Of a DNA stretch of 64,000 nt, positions 50,989 through 60,036 are shown one piece after another. The position numbers were made by a program, and so were the translations under genes. Every line of letters starts with the position of its first letter. Positions within the stretch are counted from its first letter, which is position 1. The DNA comes from Planococcus maitriensis (lineage in GTDB: Bacteria > Bacillota > Bacilli > Bacillales_A > Planococcaceae): NCBI RefSeq assembly GCF_003289925.1, contig NZ_QLZQ01000002.1, positions 83,282-147,281 on the forward strand. The letters run 5' to 3'. The notes beneath the pieces were generated by a model, which was given only the letters and a program-made list of their open reading frames with translations, was not told the DNA's origin and made no database searches.

Positions 50989-51942
50989 TCAATTCTCGAT
51001 CATCTTCATCATGCGGCGGTCTTTTTTATTCCATCCGTATTCATCGAAATCGTGGGCGATGTCGCTATTCTCGTGGATTTTCCGCATGCTTTTCAATAAG
51101 TCTTTTTCATGTTCCGGCAAGAAGCGCGCGCTCATATGGTTGACGATCAGTTTCCGCGCGCCGGCGCGGCTTGCCACTCTCGCCGCATCCAATATCGTCG
51201 AATGGCCGTATTCCTTGGCGAGTTTTTCCGTATCCCCGTCGAATGTCGCTTCGTGGACGACCAGGTCAGCATCCTGCGACAATTGCTCAGACATTGCGCA
51301 ATACTGGGTATCGCCGAGGATGGCGACTGTGAAGCCGGGTTCTGCCGGTTCTGTCACGTCTCCGGATTCCACCTTGCGGCCATCTGAAAGTTCGACCGTT
51401 TCGCCTGCCTTTAACTTGGCAAGGAGCGGGCCTTTCGGAACACCGAGCTGTTTCGCTTTATCCATATCGAGTTTCGGCAGAAGCGGCTTTTGTTCGATCC
51501 GGTAGCCGTAGGTCGGGATGACATGCGCCAAGAGACCTGCTTCGACTGTCATCGTATCGTCTTCAAAAATAATGCCTTCCTTGACTTCATGGAAACGGAT
51601 CGTATAGGTCAAATGGGTACGGCTCAAGCGCAGAGTCATTTCGACATATTCCTTCAGCTCTTTTGGCCCGTAAAGGTCGAGCGGTTCATCCCCGCCTTGG
51701 AACGAACGCGATCCCAAAAGTCCCGGCAAGCCGAAAATATGGTCGCCGTGCATATGGGTAATGAAAATTTTCTCGATCTTGCGCGGTTTGATCGTCGTTT
51801 CAAGGATCTGGTGCTGGATCGCTTCCCCGCAATCAAACAGCCACACGGCTCCGCGTTCCTCGTGTAATTTCAAGGCGAGTGCCGATGTATTGCGTTGTTT
51901 TGACGGCATGCCCGCCCCTGTTCCTAAAAATAATACTTGCAT
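50989..51942 (-). CDS. rnz: ribonuclease Z
   Basis: 317 aa. Matures the 3' end of tRNAs lacking an encoded CCA. The zinc motif His63-x-His65-x-Asp67-His68 is in FITHMHGDHIFGL, with downstream ligands in DLVVHEATF and GHSTILDAA and the final NHMSAR. It shares one base with the dinB stop/start, so it is coupled to dinB. Matches yqjK in B. subtilis, which lies near yqjH (dinB). Confidence 0.95.
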   Translation of the reverse strand: MQVLFLGTGAGMPSKQRNTSALALKLHEERGAVWLFDCGEAIQHQILETTIKPRKIEKIFITHMHGDHIFGLPGLLGSRSFQGGDEPLDLYGPKELKEYVEMTLRLSRTHLTYTIRFHEVKEGIIFEDDTMTVEAGLLAHVIPTYGYRIEQKPLLPKLDMDKAKQLGVPKGPLLAKLKAGETVELSDGRKVESGDVTEPAEPGFTVAILGDTQYCAMSEQLSQDADLVVHEATFDGDTEKLAKEYGHSTILDAARVASRAGARKLIVNHMSARFLPEHEKDLLKSMRKIHENSDIAHDFDEYGWNKKDRRMMKMIEN

Positions 51943-53183
51943 TAGCGTTTCTTCCTCTCATGGTCACTCAGAAAATCCTTGCTTAAACTGGTTTGTGCAT
52001 CGTGTTTCGATTGATGGTAGCTTACGCCCCGCGAAACCGATCCTTTTCCGAAACGGCTTTCGAGCTTGGCGACCAGATCCAGGATCGGTTCATCTTTCGC
52101 ATGCTCCTCGAAATTGAAGAGCGATAATTGCTCGGTCATGTCGCCTTTGTCGACGACGTTCGATACCGTGATGCCGACAAGACGCAATGGCTCCCCGTTC
52201 CAATGCGTTTCAAATAATTGCCACGCCTGCAGCATGATGTCTTGTTCTTTCCATACGGTGTTGTTCAAGGTGACGCTGCGGGTGCGGTTTTTCCAATCCG
52301 CGCTGCGCGTCTGTATGCTGACGGTAGGGCCTGCTAAATTTTTCGCATGCAGGCGGCCGGCGACTTTCGTGCTCAAGGTGCGGAATATTTTCTTTAAGTT
52401 TTCCAAATCGGTTTCGTCGAAAGCCAAGGTCGTCGAAGTACCGACGCTTTTCCGGTCGTAAATGGAATCCGGATCGACTTCACGGCTGTCTTCCCCTCTC
52501 GCACGCGCCTGCAGCCGGACACCGTTTTTCCCCATCTTTTCTTTAATCAAGCCATCCGGTGCTTTCGCCAAATCACCGATGGTATACAGCTTCAAGCCAT
52601 TGAGCTTTTTCGCGGTACTTTCCCCGATGCCGTGCATTTCAATGACTTCACGCGGCCATAAAATGCGCTGGATATCGCGTTTCCGGAGAATCGTGATGCC
52701 AAGGGGCTTTTTCATGTCGGACGCTGTCTTGGCCAGGAATTTATTCGGTGCGATGCCGATCGAGCACGGCAAGTCGAGCTCTTTCAGGATGCGCTGCTGA
52801 AGCTCTTCGGCGATGTCCACCGCATGCCGGTCAGACGATAATTCCGTCACATCAATATACGCTTCATCGATCGACACTGGTTCCACCGCATCCGTATAGG
52901 TACGCAGGATCTCGAACATTGCCCTGGATGCTTCCCGGTAGCGGTCAAAGTTGGGCGGCATAAGCAGCAGCCCTGGATATTTCTTCTTCGCTTCATGCAC
53001 TTGCATCGTCGTATAGATGCCATGCGCCCGCGCCTCGTACGAACAAGTGACGATGATGCCTTTGCGCTCTTTCGGATTGCCCGCAATCGCCAGCGCTTTT
53101 CCTTTGAGCGACGGATCATGCGCCTGTTCGACAGATGCATAAAAGCTATTCATATCAATATGGAAAATGACTCGCCCCGCCAT
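51942..53183 (-). CDS. dinB: DNA polymerase IV (Y family)
   Basis: 413 aa. Translesion polymerase. Catalytic acids: Asp10 in FHIDMNSFYASVE, and Asp106-Glu107 in VSIDEAYIDVT. The helix-hairpin-helix MHGIGESTAKKLNGL and the little-finger region follow. The very C-terminus (LVAKLESRFGKGSVSRGVSY) continues past the polymerase core. I looked for a LexA site upstream: the only nearby symmetry, GAACAGG-CAT-CCTGTTC at about 53233-53249, has the wrong spacing. Confidence 0.95.
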   Translation of the reverse strand: MAGRVIFHIDMNSFYASVEQAHDPSLKGKALAIAGNPKERKGIIVTCSYEARAHGIYTTMQVHEAKKKYPGLLLMPPNFDRYREASRAMFEILRTYTDAVEPVSIDEAYIDVTELSSDRHAVDIAEELQQRILKELDLPCSIGIAPNKFLAKTASDMKKPLGITILRKRDIQRILWPREVIEMHGIGESTAKKLNGLKLYTIGDLAKAPDGLIKEKMGKNGVRLQARARGEDSREVDPDSIYDRKSVGTSTTLAFDETDLENLKKIFRTLSTKVAGRLHAKNLAGPTVSIQTRSADWKNRTRSVTLNNTVWKEQDIMLQAWQLFETHWNGEPLRLVGITVSNVVDKGDMTEQLSLFNFEEHAKDEPILDLVAKLESRFGKGSVSRGVSYHQSKHDAQTSLSKDFLSDHERKKR

Positions 53184-53286
53184 AACAATCGCTTCGCTTT
53201 CCTTTTTCTTTCAGTGTATCAAAAAACAGGCGAACAGGCATCCTGTTCCCCTTTTAACGTCATGGGGCACTGCAGCATCAAGTATA

Positions 53287-53532
53287 TCCGCTGGTGGCGA
53301 CGCTTAGCTGGACTTGTGAGTGTGATGGCCGACGGTTGTTCGTTTCATCTATTAAGCACCCGCCTCCCGCTTTGGGCTGGCTTTTGGCAACAAGCCAAGA
53401 AGAGCGCTTGTCTTATTGCGTCGGCTCGCCCTTGTTCGCGGTTCGGCTTTTAGATTTCATTGGATATTGCGTGCGAAGACGTATCACTATTGATTGAATT
53501 CATCCACTGGTGGGGACGCTTAGCTAGACTTG
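53287..53532. repeat. 31-base direct repeat pair in gene-poor DNA
   Basis: Copy one at 53287-53317 and copy two at 53502-53532 agree at about 28 of 31 positions (shared cores CTGGTGG and GACGCTTAGCT). The surrounding 53260-53785 has no gene with a ribosome site. GC-rich fragments near 53650 (GGGGCCGACGCCTGAGGGAC) and 53730 (CCCGCCCCTCGGCAAGC) look like pieces of dispersed repeats. Probably an old repeat cluster between dinB and the peptidase. Confidence 0.5.
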
Positions 53533-53785
53533 ATGGTTATGAAGTTGCCGTGGCTATTCAATTTGAACTTACAAAGCTGAACAAAACTATTTAAATTAAT
53601 TCCATTGCTAGATGTATTTGATTTACTTTCTAAAACTAGAGATGAAGCGGAAAGGGGCCGACGCCTGAGGGACCGCGCGGGCTGGCGAGACAAATGTGCC
53701 GCGCTTTTACGGCATATTGGCTCAACACCCGCCCCTCGGCAAGCGTGCCCCTTGCAGCGTAATCTCCATCACCATCCATATACAA

Positions 53786-53833
53786 ACAACTGCCCCCAAA
53801 AACCATATTGAATGGTCTTCGAGGGCAATTGTT
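53786..53833 (-). terminator. terminator of the M20 peptidase gene
   Basis: AACAATTGCCCTCGAAGACCAT pairs with ATGG..TTTTGGGGGCAGTTGTT, a stem of about 20 bp with a few G-U pairs, ending in GTTGTTTGT. The T-run is weak. Confidence 0.62.
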
Positions 53834-53842
53834 ATGGTTTGA

Positions 53843-54961
53843 TTAACGTGTAGCTGCTTCTTTGACGATTTCGACCAATAGCTCGGTCAGTTTCTCAAGT
53901 TCCAGGACCGGCATGCGTTCGTTCGTCGTGTGGATTTCTTCATAGCCGACACATAGGTTGACCGTCGGGACACCATGGCCATTGATGATATTGGCGTCGC
54001 TTCCGCCTCCGCTTGTAAGGACAGGCGAAGGGCGCCCGATGCGTTCGGCTGCGGTTTTTGCGATATCCACGACAGGATCCATTTCATCAAAACGGAATCC
54101 TGGGTACATCAACTGGACGTCTGTCTCGGCACGCCCGCCCATTTCCTTGGCAACTTCCTCAAATACCGATTCCATATGCGCCGTCTGGTCTGCCAATTTG
54201 TCTTCGCTGATCGAACGGGCTTCGGACAGGATGTGGACTTCGTCGCAGACGATGTTGGTCGCTTTGCCGCCTTCGAAACGGCCGATATTCGCGGTCGTCT
54301 CTTCATCGATGCGGCCCAGTTTCATGCGTGCGATGGCTTTTGATGCGATGGTGATCGCGGAAACGCCCTTTTCCGGTGCAACGCCGGCGTGGGCCGTCTT
54401 GCCGTAAATCGTCGTCCAAAGCTTCGCTTGGTTCGGTGCCGCCGTTACGATTCCTCCAACTTGGCCATCGCTGTCGACTGCGTAGCCGAATTTCGCCTTC
54501 AGCAACGATGCATCGAATTCCTTCGCGCCGACCAATCCGCTTTCTTCGCCAGCTGTGATGAGGAATTGGATATCCCCGTGCTCGACGTTTTCTTCAGATA
54601 GGTGGCGTGCAAGTTCTAGCAGCGCTGCGACGCCTGCCTTGTCATCAGCCCCGAGAATGGTCGTGCCGTCTGAATACACATAGCCGTCGCGGACTTCCGG
54701 CTTGATGCCTTTCCCTGGAACGACTGTGTCCATATGTACGGTGAAATAAATCGGCGGCGCGTCTTTTTTCGTTCCCTCGAGTGTCGCTACCAAATTTCCG
54801 GCGCCATGGCCTGTGCGTTGTTTTGAATCATCTTCAACCACAGTAAAGCCGAGAGCTTCCAATTTGTTCGTCAACACTTCCGCGATGGCGGCTTCTTCTT
54901 TTGTTTCAGAGTCGATTTGCACAAGCTCCAGAAATTCTTCCATTAATCGATCGGTTTTCAT
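53843..54961 (-). CDS. M20 metallopeptidase (PepT/YqjE-like)
   Basis: 372 aa. Zinc-site motifs of the M20 family: FTVHMDTVVPG (His/Asp) , TILGADDKAGVAALLEL (bridging Asp), AGEESGLVGAKEFD (catalytic Glu and ligand), SGGGSDANIINGHGVPTVNL and the last His in YEEIHTTNE. Removes N-terminal residues from small peptides. In B. subtilis yqjE holds the same place beside yqjD. RBS AGAGGAG, eight bases before the ATG. Confidence 0.9.
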   Translation of the reverse strand: MKTDRLMEEFLELVQIDSETKEEAAIAEVLTNKLEALGFTVVEDDSKQRTGHGAGNLVATLEGTKKDAPPIYFTVHMDTVVPGKGIKPEVRDGYVYSDGTTILGADDKAGVAALLELARHLSEENVEHGDIQFLITAGEESGLVGAKEFDASLLKAKFGYAVDSDGQVGGIVTAAPNQAKLWTTIYGKTAHAGVAPEKGVSAITIASKAIARMKLGRIDEETTANIGRFEGGKATNIVCDEVHILSEARSISEDKLADQTAHMESVFEEVAKEMGGRAETDVQLMYPGFRFDEMDPVVDIAKTAAERIGRPSPVLTSGGGSDANIINGHGVPTVNLCVGYEEIHTTNERMPVLELEKLTELLVEIVKEAATR

Positions 54962-55038
54962 TCAAAAAACTCCTCTTCTAGTCCATTTATTCCAATTCCT
55001 ATTATAACCCCAGAAACATCCCTCTTCATGCATAACGC

Positions 55039-55072
55039 ATCAATCTCTTCCCTTTAACAGGAAGAGATTGAT
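55039..55072. repeat. 13-bp inverted repeat after pccB
   Basis: ATCAATCTCTTCC pairs perfectly with GGAAGAGATTGAT around an 8-base loop, without a T-run. A weak terminator or mRNA-stabilising hairpin for pccB. Confidence 0.6.
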
Positions 55073-55083
55073 CGCGGAAGCTT

Positions 55084-56625
55084 TTATAGCGGCATATTGC
55101 CGTGTTTTTTCTTCGGCCGTTCATCTTTTTTATTGCGCATCATTTCAAGTGCCTGGATCAGTTTCACGCGAGTTTCGCGCGGGTCGATGACGTCATCGGC
55201 CATGCCGCGTGAAGCTGCGACGTAAGGATTCGCGAATTTTTCGCGGTACTCTTCGATTTTGGCTGCACGCGTCGCTTCCGGATCATCGCTCGCGGCAATT
55301 TCACGCGCAAAGATGATATTCGCTGCGCCGTTCGGGCCCATGACCGCGATTTCGGCATTCGGCCACGAGAACACCAAGTCTGCGCCGATCGATTTCGAGT
55401 TGAGTGCGACATAGGCACCCCCGTATGCTTTGCGCAAGATGACAGTCATTTTTGGAACCGTCGCTTCCGAATAAGCATAGAGGATTTTCGCCCCGTGGCG
55501 GATGATGCCCCCATGTTCTTGCTTGATGCCCGGGAAGAAACCGGTGACATCTTCGAACGTGATGAGCGGGATATTGAAGCTGTCGCAGAAACGGATGAAA
55601 CGCGCTGCTTTATCGGAAGAATCGATATCGAGCCCGCCTGCCATCACTTTCGGCTGGTTGCACACGAGACCGACCGTTTCCCCTTTAATGCGGGCAAGGC
55701 CGACGACAATATTGCGTGCAAATTCCGGCTGCACTTCCATGAAACTGTCTTTGTCGACGACTTGCTCAACGACTTTCCGGACATCGTAAGGGCGGATCGC
55801 TTCGTAAGGGACGATGTCTGCCAAATCCGGGCGGTAATCGTCTTCATTGTCAGCTTCGAGGCGCGGCGGCATTTCCTGGTTATTCTGCGGCAGGTAGCTG
55901 ACCAATTGGCGCACCATTTCCAATACTTCCTGTTCTGAACTTGAACGGAAATGGGCATTTCCGCTGATAGCGGTATGTACACGTGACCCTCCGAGATCCT
56001 CGGACGAGATTTTTTCTCCTGTGACCGTTTCGATGACTTTCGGTCCTGTAATGAACATCTGGCTCGTTTTGTCGACCATGAAGACAAAATCGGTAATGGC
56101 CGGTGAATAAACCGCCCCGCCTGCAGATGGCCCCATAATTACGGAGATTTGCGGGATGACTCCCGAATAAATCGAATTGCGGTAGAAAATGTGGCCATAA
56201 CCGTCAAGCGACAATACGCCTTCCTGGATGCGTGCGCCGCCAGAATCGTTTAAGCCAATGAACGGAGCGCCATTTTTAGCAGCCATGTCCATGACGTTGG
56301 CGATCTTTTTCGCATGCATTTCACCAAGTGCGCCGCCGAAAACGGTGAAATCCTGCGAAAACAGGTAGATTGGGCGGCCGTTGACTTTGCCGTAGCCGGT
56401 GACGACGCCTTCTCCCGGACCTTCGCCCATGCCGAAGTCAGTCGTGCGGTGTTCGACGAATGGGCTCAACTCGACAAAGCTTCCTTCATCGAGCAATAAG
56501 TCGATGCGCTCCCGTGCCGTCAGTTTGCCTTTTTCATGCTGCTTGTCGATGCGGGCTTCCCCGCCCCCAAGTTCGATTTTTCTTTTTCTGTCATATAATT
56601 CGTTGATGCGTTCATAAATATCCAT
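55084..56625 (-). CDS. pccB: propionyl-CoA/acyl-CoA carboxylase carboxyltransferase subunit
   Basis: 513 aa, matching YqjD. The carboxyltransferase halves each show the crotonase-type CoA-binding: GGARIQEGVLSLDGYGHIFYRNS with the oxyanion loop, and later VTGFFPGIKQEHGGIIRHGAKILYAYSEATVPKMTVILRKAYGGAYVALNS. Transfers the carboxyl group from biotin to propionyl-CoA, giving methylmalonyl-CoA. No biotin carboxylase (pccA) or biotin carrier gene is in the window; it must be elsewhere, or the protein is a methylmalonyl-CoA decarboxylase subunit. It is 15 bases after mce. Confidence 0.9.
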   Translation of the reverse strand: MDIYERINELYDRKRKIELGGGEARIDKQHEKGKLTARERIDLLLDEGSFVELSPFVEHRTTDFGMGEGPGEGVVTGYGKVNGRPIYLFSQDFTVFGGALGEMHAKKIANVMDMAAKNGAPFIGLNDSGGARIQEGVLSLDGYGHIFYRNSIYSGVIPQISVIMGPSAGGAVYSPAITDFVFMVDKTSQMFITGPKVIETVTGEKISSEDLGGSRVHTAISGNAHFRSSSEQEVLEMVRQLVSYLPQNNQEMPPRLEADNEDDYRPDLADIVPYEAIRPYDVRKVVEQVVDKDSFMEVQPEFARNIVVGLARIKGETVGLVCNQPKVMAGGLDIDSSDKAARFIRFCDSFNIPLITFEDVTGFFPGIKQEHGGIIRHGAKILYAYSEATVPKMTVILRKAYGGAYVALNSKSIGADLVFSWPNAEIAVMGPNGAANIIFAREIAASDDPEATRAAKIEEYREKFANPYVAASRGMADDVIDPRETRVKLIQALEMMRNKKDERPKKKHGNMPL

Positions 56626-56640
56626 GTCCCCACTCCTCCA

Positions 56641-57039
56641 TTACTTCTTTTCGCAAAGTTCGTATAAGACACCGTTCGAAGATTTCGGGTGCAAGAAAGC
56701 GACCATCGCCCCGCCCGCTCCCGGTTTTGGCTCTTCGCTCAATAACTTGACGCCGTTTTCGCGCAGTTCCGCCATTCGCTCTTCAATGCCTTCGACACCG
56801 AATGCGATATGGTGGATGCCTTCCCCTTTTTTCTCGATAAACTTATGGATCGGGCTGTCCTCACTCATCGGTTCCAGCAATTCGAGCTTGATGTTGCCGG
56901 CATCGATAAATGCCACTTTCACTTTCTGCCCTTCCACTTCCTCGATCTTCATCAGCGGACACCCGAGTGTCTCTGTGTAATAAGGCAGGACCTGCTCTAA
57001 GTCTTTTACAGCGATTCCGATATGATCAACTTTCTTCAT
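56641..57039 (-). CDS. mce: methylmalonyl-CoA epimerase
   Basis: 132 aa VOC-fold enzyme. Metal and catalytic residues lie in DHIGIAVKDLEQVLPYYTETLG (His), GIHHIAFGVEGIEERM (His) and FLHPKSSNGVLYELCE (Glu). Interconverts the R and S forms of methylmalonyl-CoA so that the mutase can act. Coupled to pccB downstream. Equivalent to yqjC. Confidence 0.93.
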   Translation of the reverse strand: MKKVDHIGIAVKDLEQVLPYYTETLGCPLMKIEEVEGQKVKVAFIDAGNIKLELLEPMSEDSPIHKFIEKKGEGIHHIAFGVEGIEERMAELRENGVKLLSEEPKPGAGGAMVAFLHPKSSNGVLYELCEKK

Positions 57040-57204
57040 CCTTATTCACTTCCTTTTTTGGCTTCCCCTTTATTGTACCCATTCAAGGGCAAAAACTCTA
57101 GTTGTTATCGAATATTATGAAAATGAAGGACAAGCCAGTTTATATTGGCGTTGAAATATGATATGATGGGTTCACAGTACAGGAATAAAGGAGCTATGCT
57201 ATCC

Positions 57205-57300
57205 ATGAGAAACCAAGCTTTCCGTAAAGTCATTGTCTACGCAATGGTCGGATTGATGCTGCTGTCGAGCCTGATGATGGGCTTAAGCTTTGTCATTTAA
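57205..57300 (+). CDS. prli42: stressosome-associated membrane peptide Prli42
   Basis: 31 aa: a basic N-terminus (MRNQAFRKVIVYAM) and one membrane helix (about 9-30). This is the length and pattern of Prli42, the conserved Bacillales miniprotein that tethers the stressosome in Listeria and is needed for sigma-B activation by oxidative stress. I took the ATG at 57205; an in-frame ATG at 57196 lies only two bases after the AAAGGAG box. Its terminator at 57381 is shared with the convergent exporter gene. Confidence 0.8.
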   Translation: MRNQAFRKVIVYAMVGLMLLSSLMMGLSFVI

Positions 57301-57380
57301 TTTGAATTTTCCCGAAGGGCGGCTTCAAACGCATGCATTTTGTGTTGGAGATGCTCTTTTTTCATGCACGCAATCAAGTA

Positions 57381-57419
57381 AAACGCCCAGAGAAGCAGTG
57401 TTCTCTGGGCGTTTTTTTA
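57381..57419. terminator. bidirectional terminator
   Basis: AAACGCCCAGAGAA pairs with TTCTCTGGGCGTTT around a 6-base loop; T-run on both strands. Confidence 0.9.
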
Positions 57420-58409
57420 TGATGGGCTGGGGTTCAGACCTTTTTTATTGTGGAAGCCTTTATAGCTCTGCTTGATTTCCAGATAGCTCTCCATTTCCTG
57501 GATGATGGCGTTAAGATCAGCCATCGCGAGAAATTTCTCATGCGAGTCCGGCAGTGGCATCTCGGCGAAGTTAGCTTTCAGCCGGTCCAATTTAGTGATG
57601 TACCGGTCGGCTGTGTTCCCCGAATGTACATGCTCCGACAGGTCTTCAAGAAAGTCGGCAACGAGCTGCGTCTGGCCGACGATCACTGGAAGTGCCGTGA
57701 TTTTCGGCAGAATGCGTTCGATGATTTCGAGCTGCTGCTCACGCATGTCGAAATAATGGTAATATTTATTTTCATGGCGCAGTAAATGGTTCTCGACGTC
57801 CTGATAGGCGAGCGCTTTGGCTTTCCCGATGAGCTTTTCCGATTCCACCAATTCCTTGCCGGTCCAGTCTGACTCACCGCGGCGCAAATATATCGTCGTT
57901 TCACGGAAAATCGTCGCATACAAGCGTTCGACTTCTTCCCTGTAGCGATCCAGCTTCTTCTCAATACTCGGCATATACATATTGACGATCAATGCCGTCC
58001 CGAAACCGATCACCATCAACATCACTTCATTGAGAAATAATCCCCCGGTCAAGTTTTTTGCGTCATATAAGTGCAGCAAGATGACCGCGCTGGAGACGAA
58101 CCCATCCGAGAAGCCGAGGCTGACAAGAACCGGAATGAACAGCAAGATCATGACGCCGAGCACAATAGGGTGATAGGTGCCCAGTTCAAAGAACACGAAG
58201 GCGAACCCGATGGCGATCATGCTCGCGACAAAGCGGGAGAACGCCGCACGGACTGATTTCTTCTTCGTGGGCTGGATGCACAGGATCGTCAAGATGCCGG
58301 CCGATACGTAATAATCGAGTCCGATCAACTGGGCCAAATAAATGGCGATGGCGGCCCCAAGCGCTGTTTTCATGGTCCGGTAACCGATGCGGTAGGGTTT
58401 CAGTTTCAT
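57417..58409 (-). CDS. aromatic-acid exporter-like protein (FUSC family, YqjA)
   Basis: 330 aa from the ATG at 58409, eight bases after GAGGAG (an ATG at 58415 is too close to that box). Four to six membrane helices fill the first 165 residues (ALGAAIAIYLAQLIGLDYYVSAGILTILCIQPTKKKSVRAAFSRF in pattern), followed by a helical cytoplasmic domain with many Glu/Arg residues. This is the ArAE/DUF939 pattern of YqjA. Substrates probably aromatic acids (family inference). Confidence 0.85.
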   Translation of the reverse strand: MKLKPYRIGYRTMKTALGAAIAIYLAQLIGLDYYVSAGILTILCIQPTKKKSVRAAFSRFVASMIAIGFAFVFFELGTYHPIVLGVMILLFIPVLVSLGFSDGFVSSAVILLHLYDAKNLTGGLFLNEVMLMVIGFGTALIVNMYMPSIEKKLDRYREEVERLYATIFRETTIYLRRGESDWTGKELVESEKLIGKAKALAYQDVENHLLRHENKYYHYFDMREQQLEIIERILPKITALPVIVGQTQLVADFLEDLSEHVHSGNTADRYITKLDRLKANFAEMPLPDSHEKFLAMADLNAIIQEMESYLEIKQSYKGFHNKKGLNPSPS

Positions 58410-58430
58410 AGGCATCTCTCCTCAACATAC

Positions 58431-58461
58431 AAAAATGCCCCCGCTGCCGGGGGCATTTTTT
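58431..58461 (-). terminator. terminator after brxB
   Basis: AAAATGCCCCC pairs with GGGGGCATTTT around a 6-base loop; T-run on the minus strand. It separates the mut-brxB genes from the exporter. Confidence 0.9.
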
Positions 58462-58462
58462 C

Positions 58463-58903
58463 TTACATTTCTTCGCAATGCTCTTCGAAAATTGACTGGA
58501 TATGTGTAATGACCGACATCGGATCGTGCCCTTCGATTTCATGGCGGCCGATTTCATCCACCAATTTGCCGTCTTTCAGGAAAGCGAACGATGGCGAGGA
58601 TGGCAAATGGTCGTCGCCGAACAATGCGCGCGCTTGCGCAGTTGCTTCTTTATCCTGTCCGGCAAACACCGTGTACAAGTGGTCTGGTCGTTTATCATAA
58701 TGGATCGAATGAAGAGCAGCTGGGCGTGCGATGCCGCCTGCGCATCCGCACACCGAGTTGATCATGACAAGGCTCGTGCCGGGTTTAGCGAAGGCCTCGT
58801 TCACGTCTTCAGCCGTTTCAAGTTGTGTATAGCCACCGTCTGTCAGTTCTTGACGGGCTTGTGTAACGATATCATTCATCAGGAAATTAAAATCCATGCT
58901 CAT
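58463..58903 (-). CDS. brxB: bacilliredoxin BrxB (YqiW/YphP family)
   Basis: 146 aa from the ATG at 58903, with AAGGAG eight bases upstream. The thioredoxin-like fold carries the bacilliredoxin motif CGC in [14 protein letters not shown]. Removes bacillithiol from mixed disulfides of cytoplasmic proteins after oxidant exposure. It follows meaB by 66 bases on the same strand, so it may be read from the mut operon, but the family link is only positional. Confidence 0.92.
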   Translation of the reverse strand: MSMDFNFLMNDIVTQARQELTDGGYTQLETAEDVNEAFAKPGTSLVMINSVCGCAGGIARPAALHSIHYDKRPDHLYTVFAGQDKEATAQARALFGDDHLPSSPSFAFLKDGKLVDEIGRHEIEGHDPMSVITHIQSIFEEHCEEM

Positions 58904-58968
58904 CAGTACCACTCCTTCATTATTGCTGTTCTTATCATATCAGGACGGGGGCATAGTTGCAAAAAAGC

Positions 58969-60036
58969 TTACTTGAACAGTTCAGCGACCGCCTGCGAGA
59001 CCGTCAATTGGTCTTTGAGGATGCGCTGTTCCATCTCTTTCACTTGATGCTTGCGCTCCGGGTCCCCGTAGAAACGCCCGTGCAATTCATCGGTGATCAT
59101 CGAATGGAACCAATCACGCGTCTGTTCCTGTCGCCTTTGACTCCAGTAGCCGCTTTCTTTGACCGTCTGCTCGAATTCCTTGACCATATCCCAAATTTCC
59201 TGCATGCCCGTTCCTTCCAGGGAAGATGCTGCCAATGGCCTCGTTTTCCAGCCTTCTGTCGCCGGCTGCAGGAAATGGAGCATCTGCTTGTACTCACGCA
59301 CGGTTTTTGTCGCCAGCGGCAAATTGTCGCTGTCCGCTTTATGGACAATCATTGCATCCGCCAATTCCAAAATGCCTTTTTTCATGCCTTGAAGTTCATC
59401 CCCTGCCCCTGTCAATACCAGCAAGAGGAACATATCGACCATTCCGCGCACAAGCGTTTCGCTCTGTCCGACACCGACCGTTTCGACGAGGATGACATCA
59501 TATCCGGCCGCTTCGCACAAAAGCATCGTCTCGCGAGTCTTTTTATGGACGCCGCCGAGTGTGCCAGCGGTCGGCGATGGGCGGATAAAGGCGTGCGGAT
59601 TTCTCGCGAGCTCTTCCATTCGCGTTTTATCTCCGAGGATGCTGCCTCCTGTACGGGAGGAACTCGGATCGATGGCGAGAACCGCCACACGATAGCCGAG
59701 CTCTGTCAGCATGGTCCCGAAAGTTTCGATGAACGTACTTTTGCCCGCTCCCGGCACCCCGGTGATGCCAATCCGTATACTATTGCCGGTTTTCGGCAGC
59801 AGTGCATTCAATAATTCCTGGCCGCGCTTTTTATGCTCGGGGTTGGTGCTTTCGAGCAAGGTGATCGCCTTCCCTAAGTGCAAGCGCGAACCGCTTTCGA
59901 CGCCGCGTGCAAGTTCATCCAAATCAAACTGGTTCCCAGTGGGCTTTTTGAATCTTTTTCTCGGCAAAGCCTTCATGCCGTCATGAGCATCCGAAACACC
60001 CGACATGACCTGTCTGGACTGCTTCTCGCGATCCAT
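58969..60036 (-). CDS. meaB: methylmalonyl-CoA mutase GTPase chaperone (MeaB/ArgK family)
   Basis: 355 aa. G3E-type P-loop GITGVPGAGKSTFIETFGTMLTELG near 75-98, with later AIDPSSSRTGGSILGDKTRM and DVILVETVGVGQSE (switch regions), and the base-binding IVHKADSDNL. It protects the mutase and controls coenzyme B12 loading. Shares one base with the end of mutB (TGATG), so it is coupled to it. Confidence 0.94.
   Translation of the reverse strand: MDREKQSRQVMSGVSDAHDGMKALPRKRFKKPTGNQFDLDELARGVESGSRLHLGKAITLLESTNPEHKKRGQELLNALLPKTGNSIRIGITGVPGAGKSTFIETFGTMLTELGYRVAVLAIDPSSSRTGGSILGDKTRMEELARNPHAFIRPSPTAGTLGGVHKKTRETMLLCEAAGYDVILVETVGVGQSETLVRGMVDMFLLLVLTGAGDELQGMKKGILELADAMIVHKADSDNLPLATKTVREYKQMLHFLQPATEGWKTRPLAASSLEGTGMQEIWDMVKEFEQTVKESGYWSQRRQEQTRDWFHSMITDELHGRFYGDPERKHQVKEMEQRILKDQLTVSQAVAELFK

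Noticed and set aside
53233..53249. GAACAGG-CAT-CCTGTTC upstream of dinB as a LexA box
   Set aside because: The GAAC and GTTC halves are nine bases apart; Bacillus LexA sites need four. It is more likely part of a hairpin.
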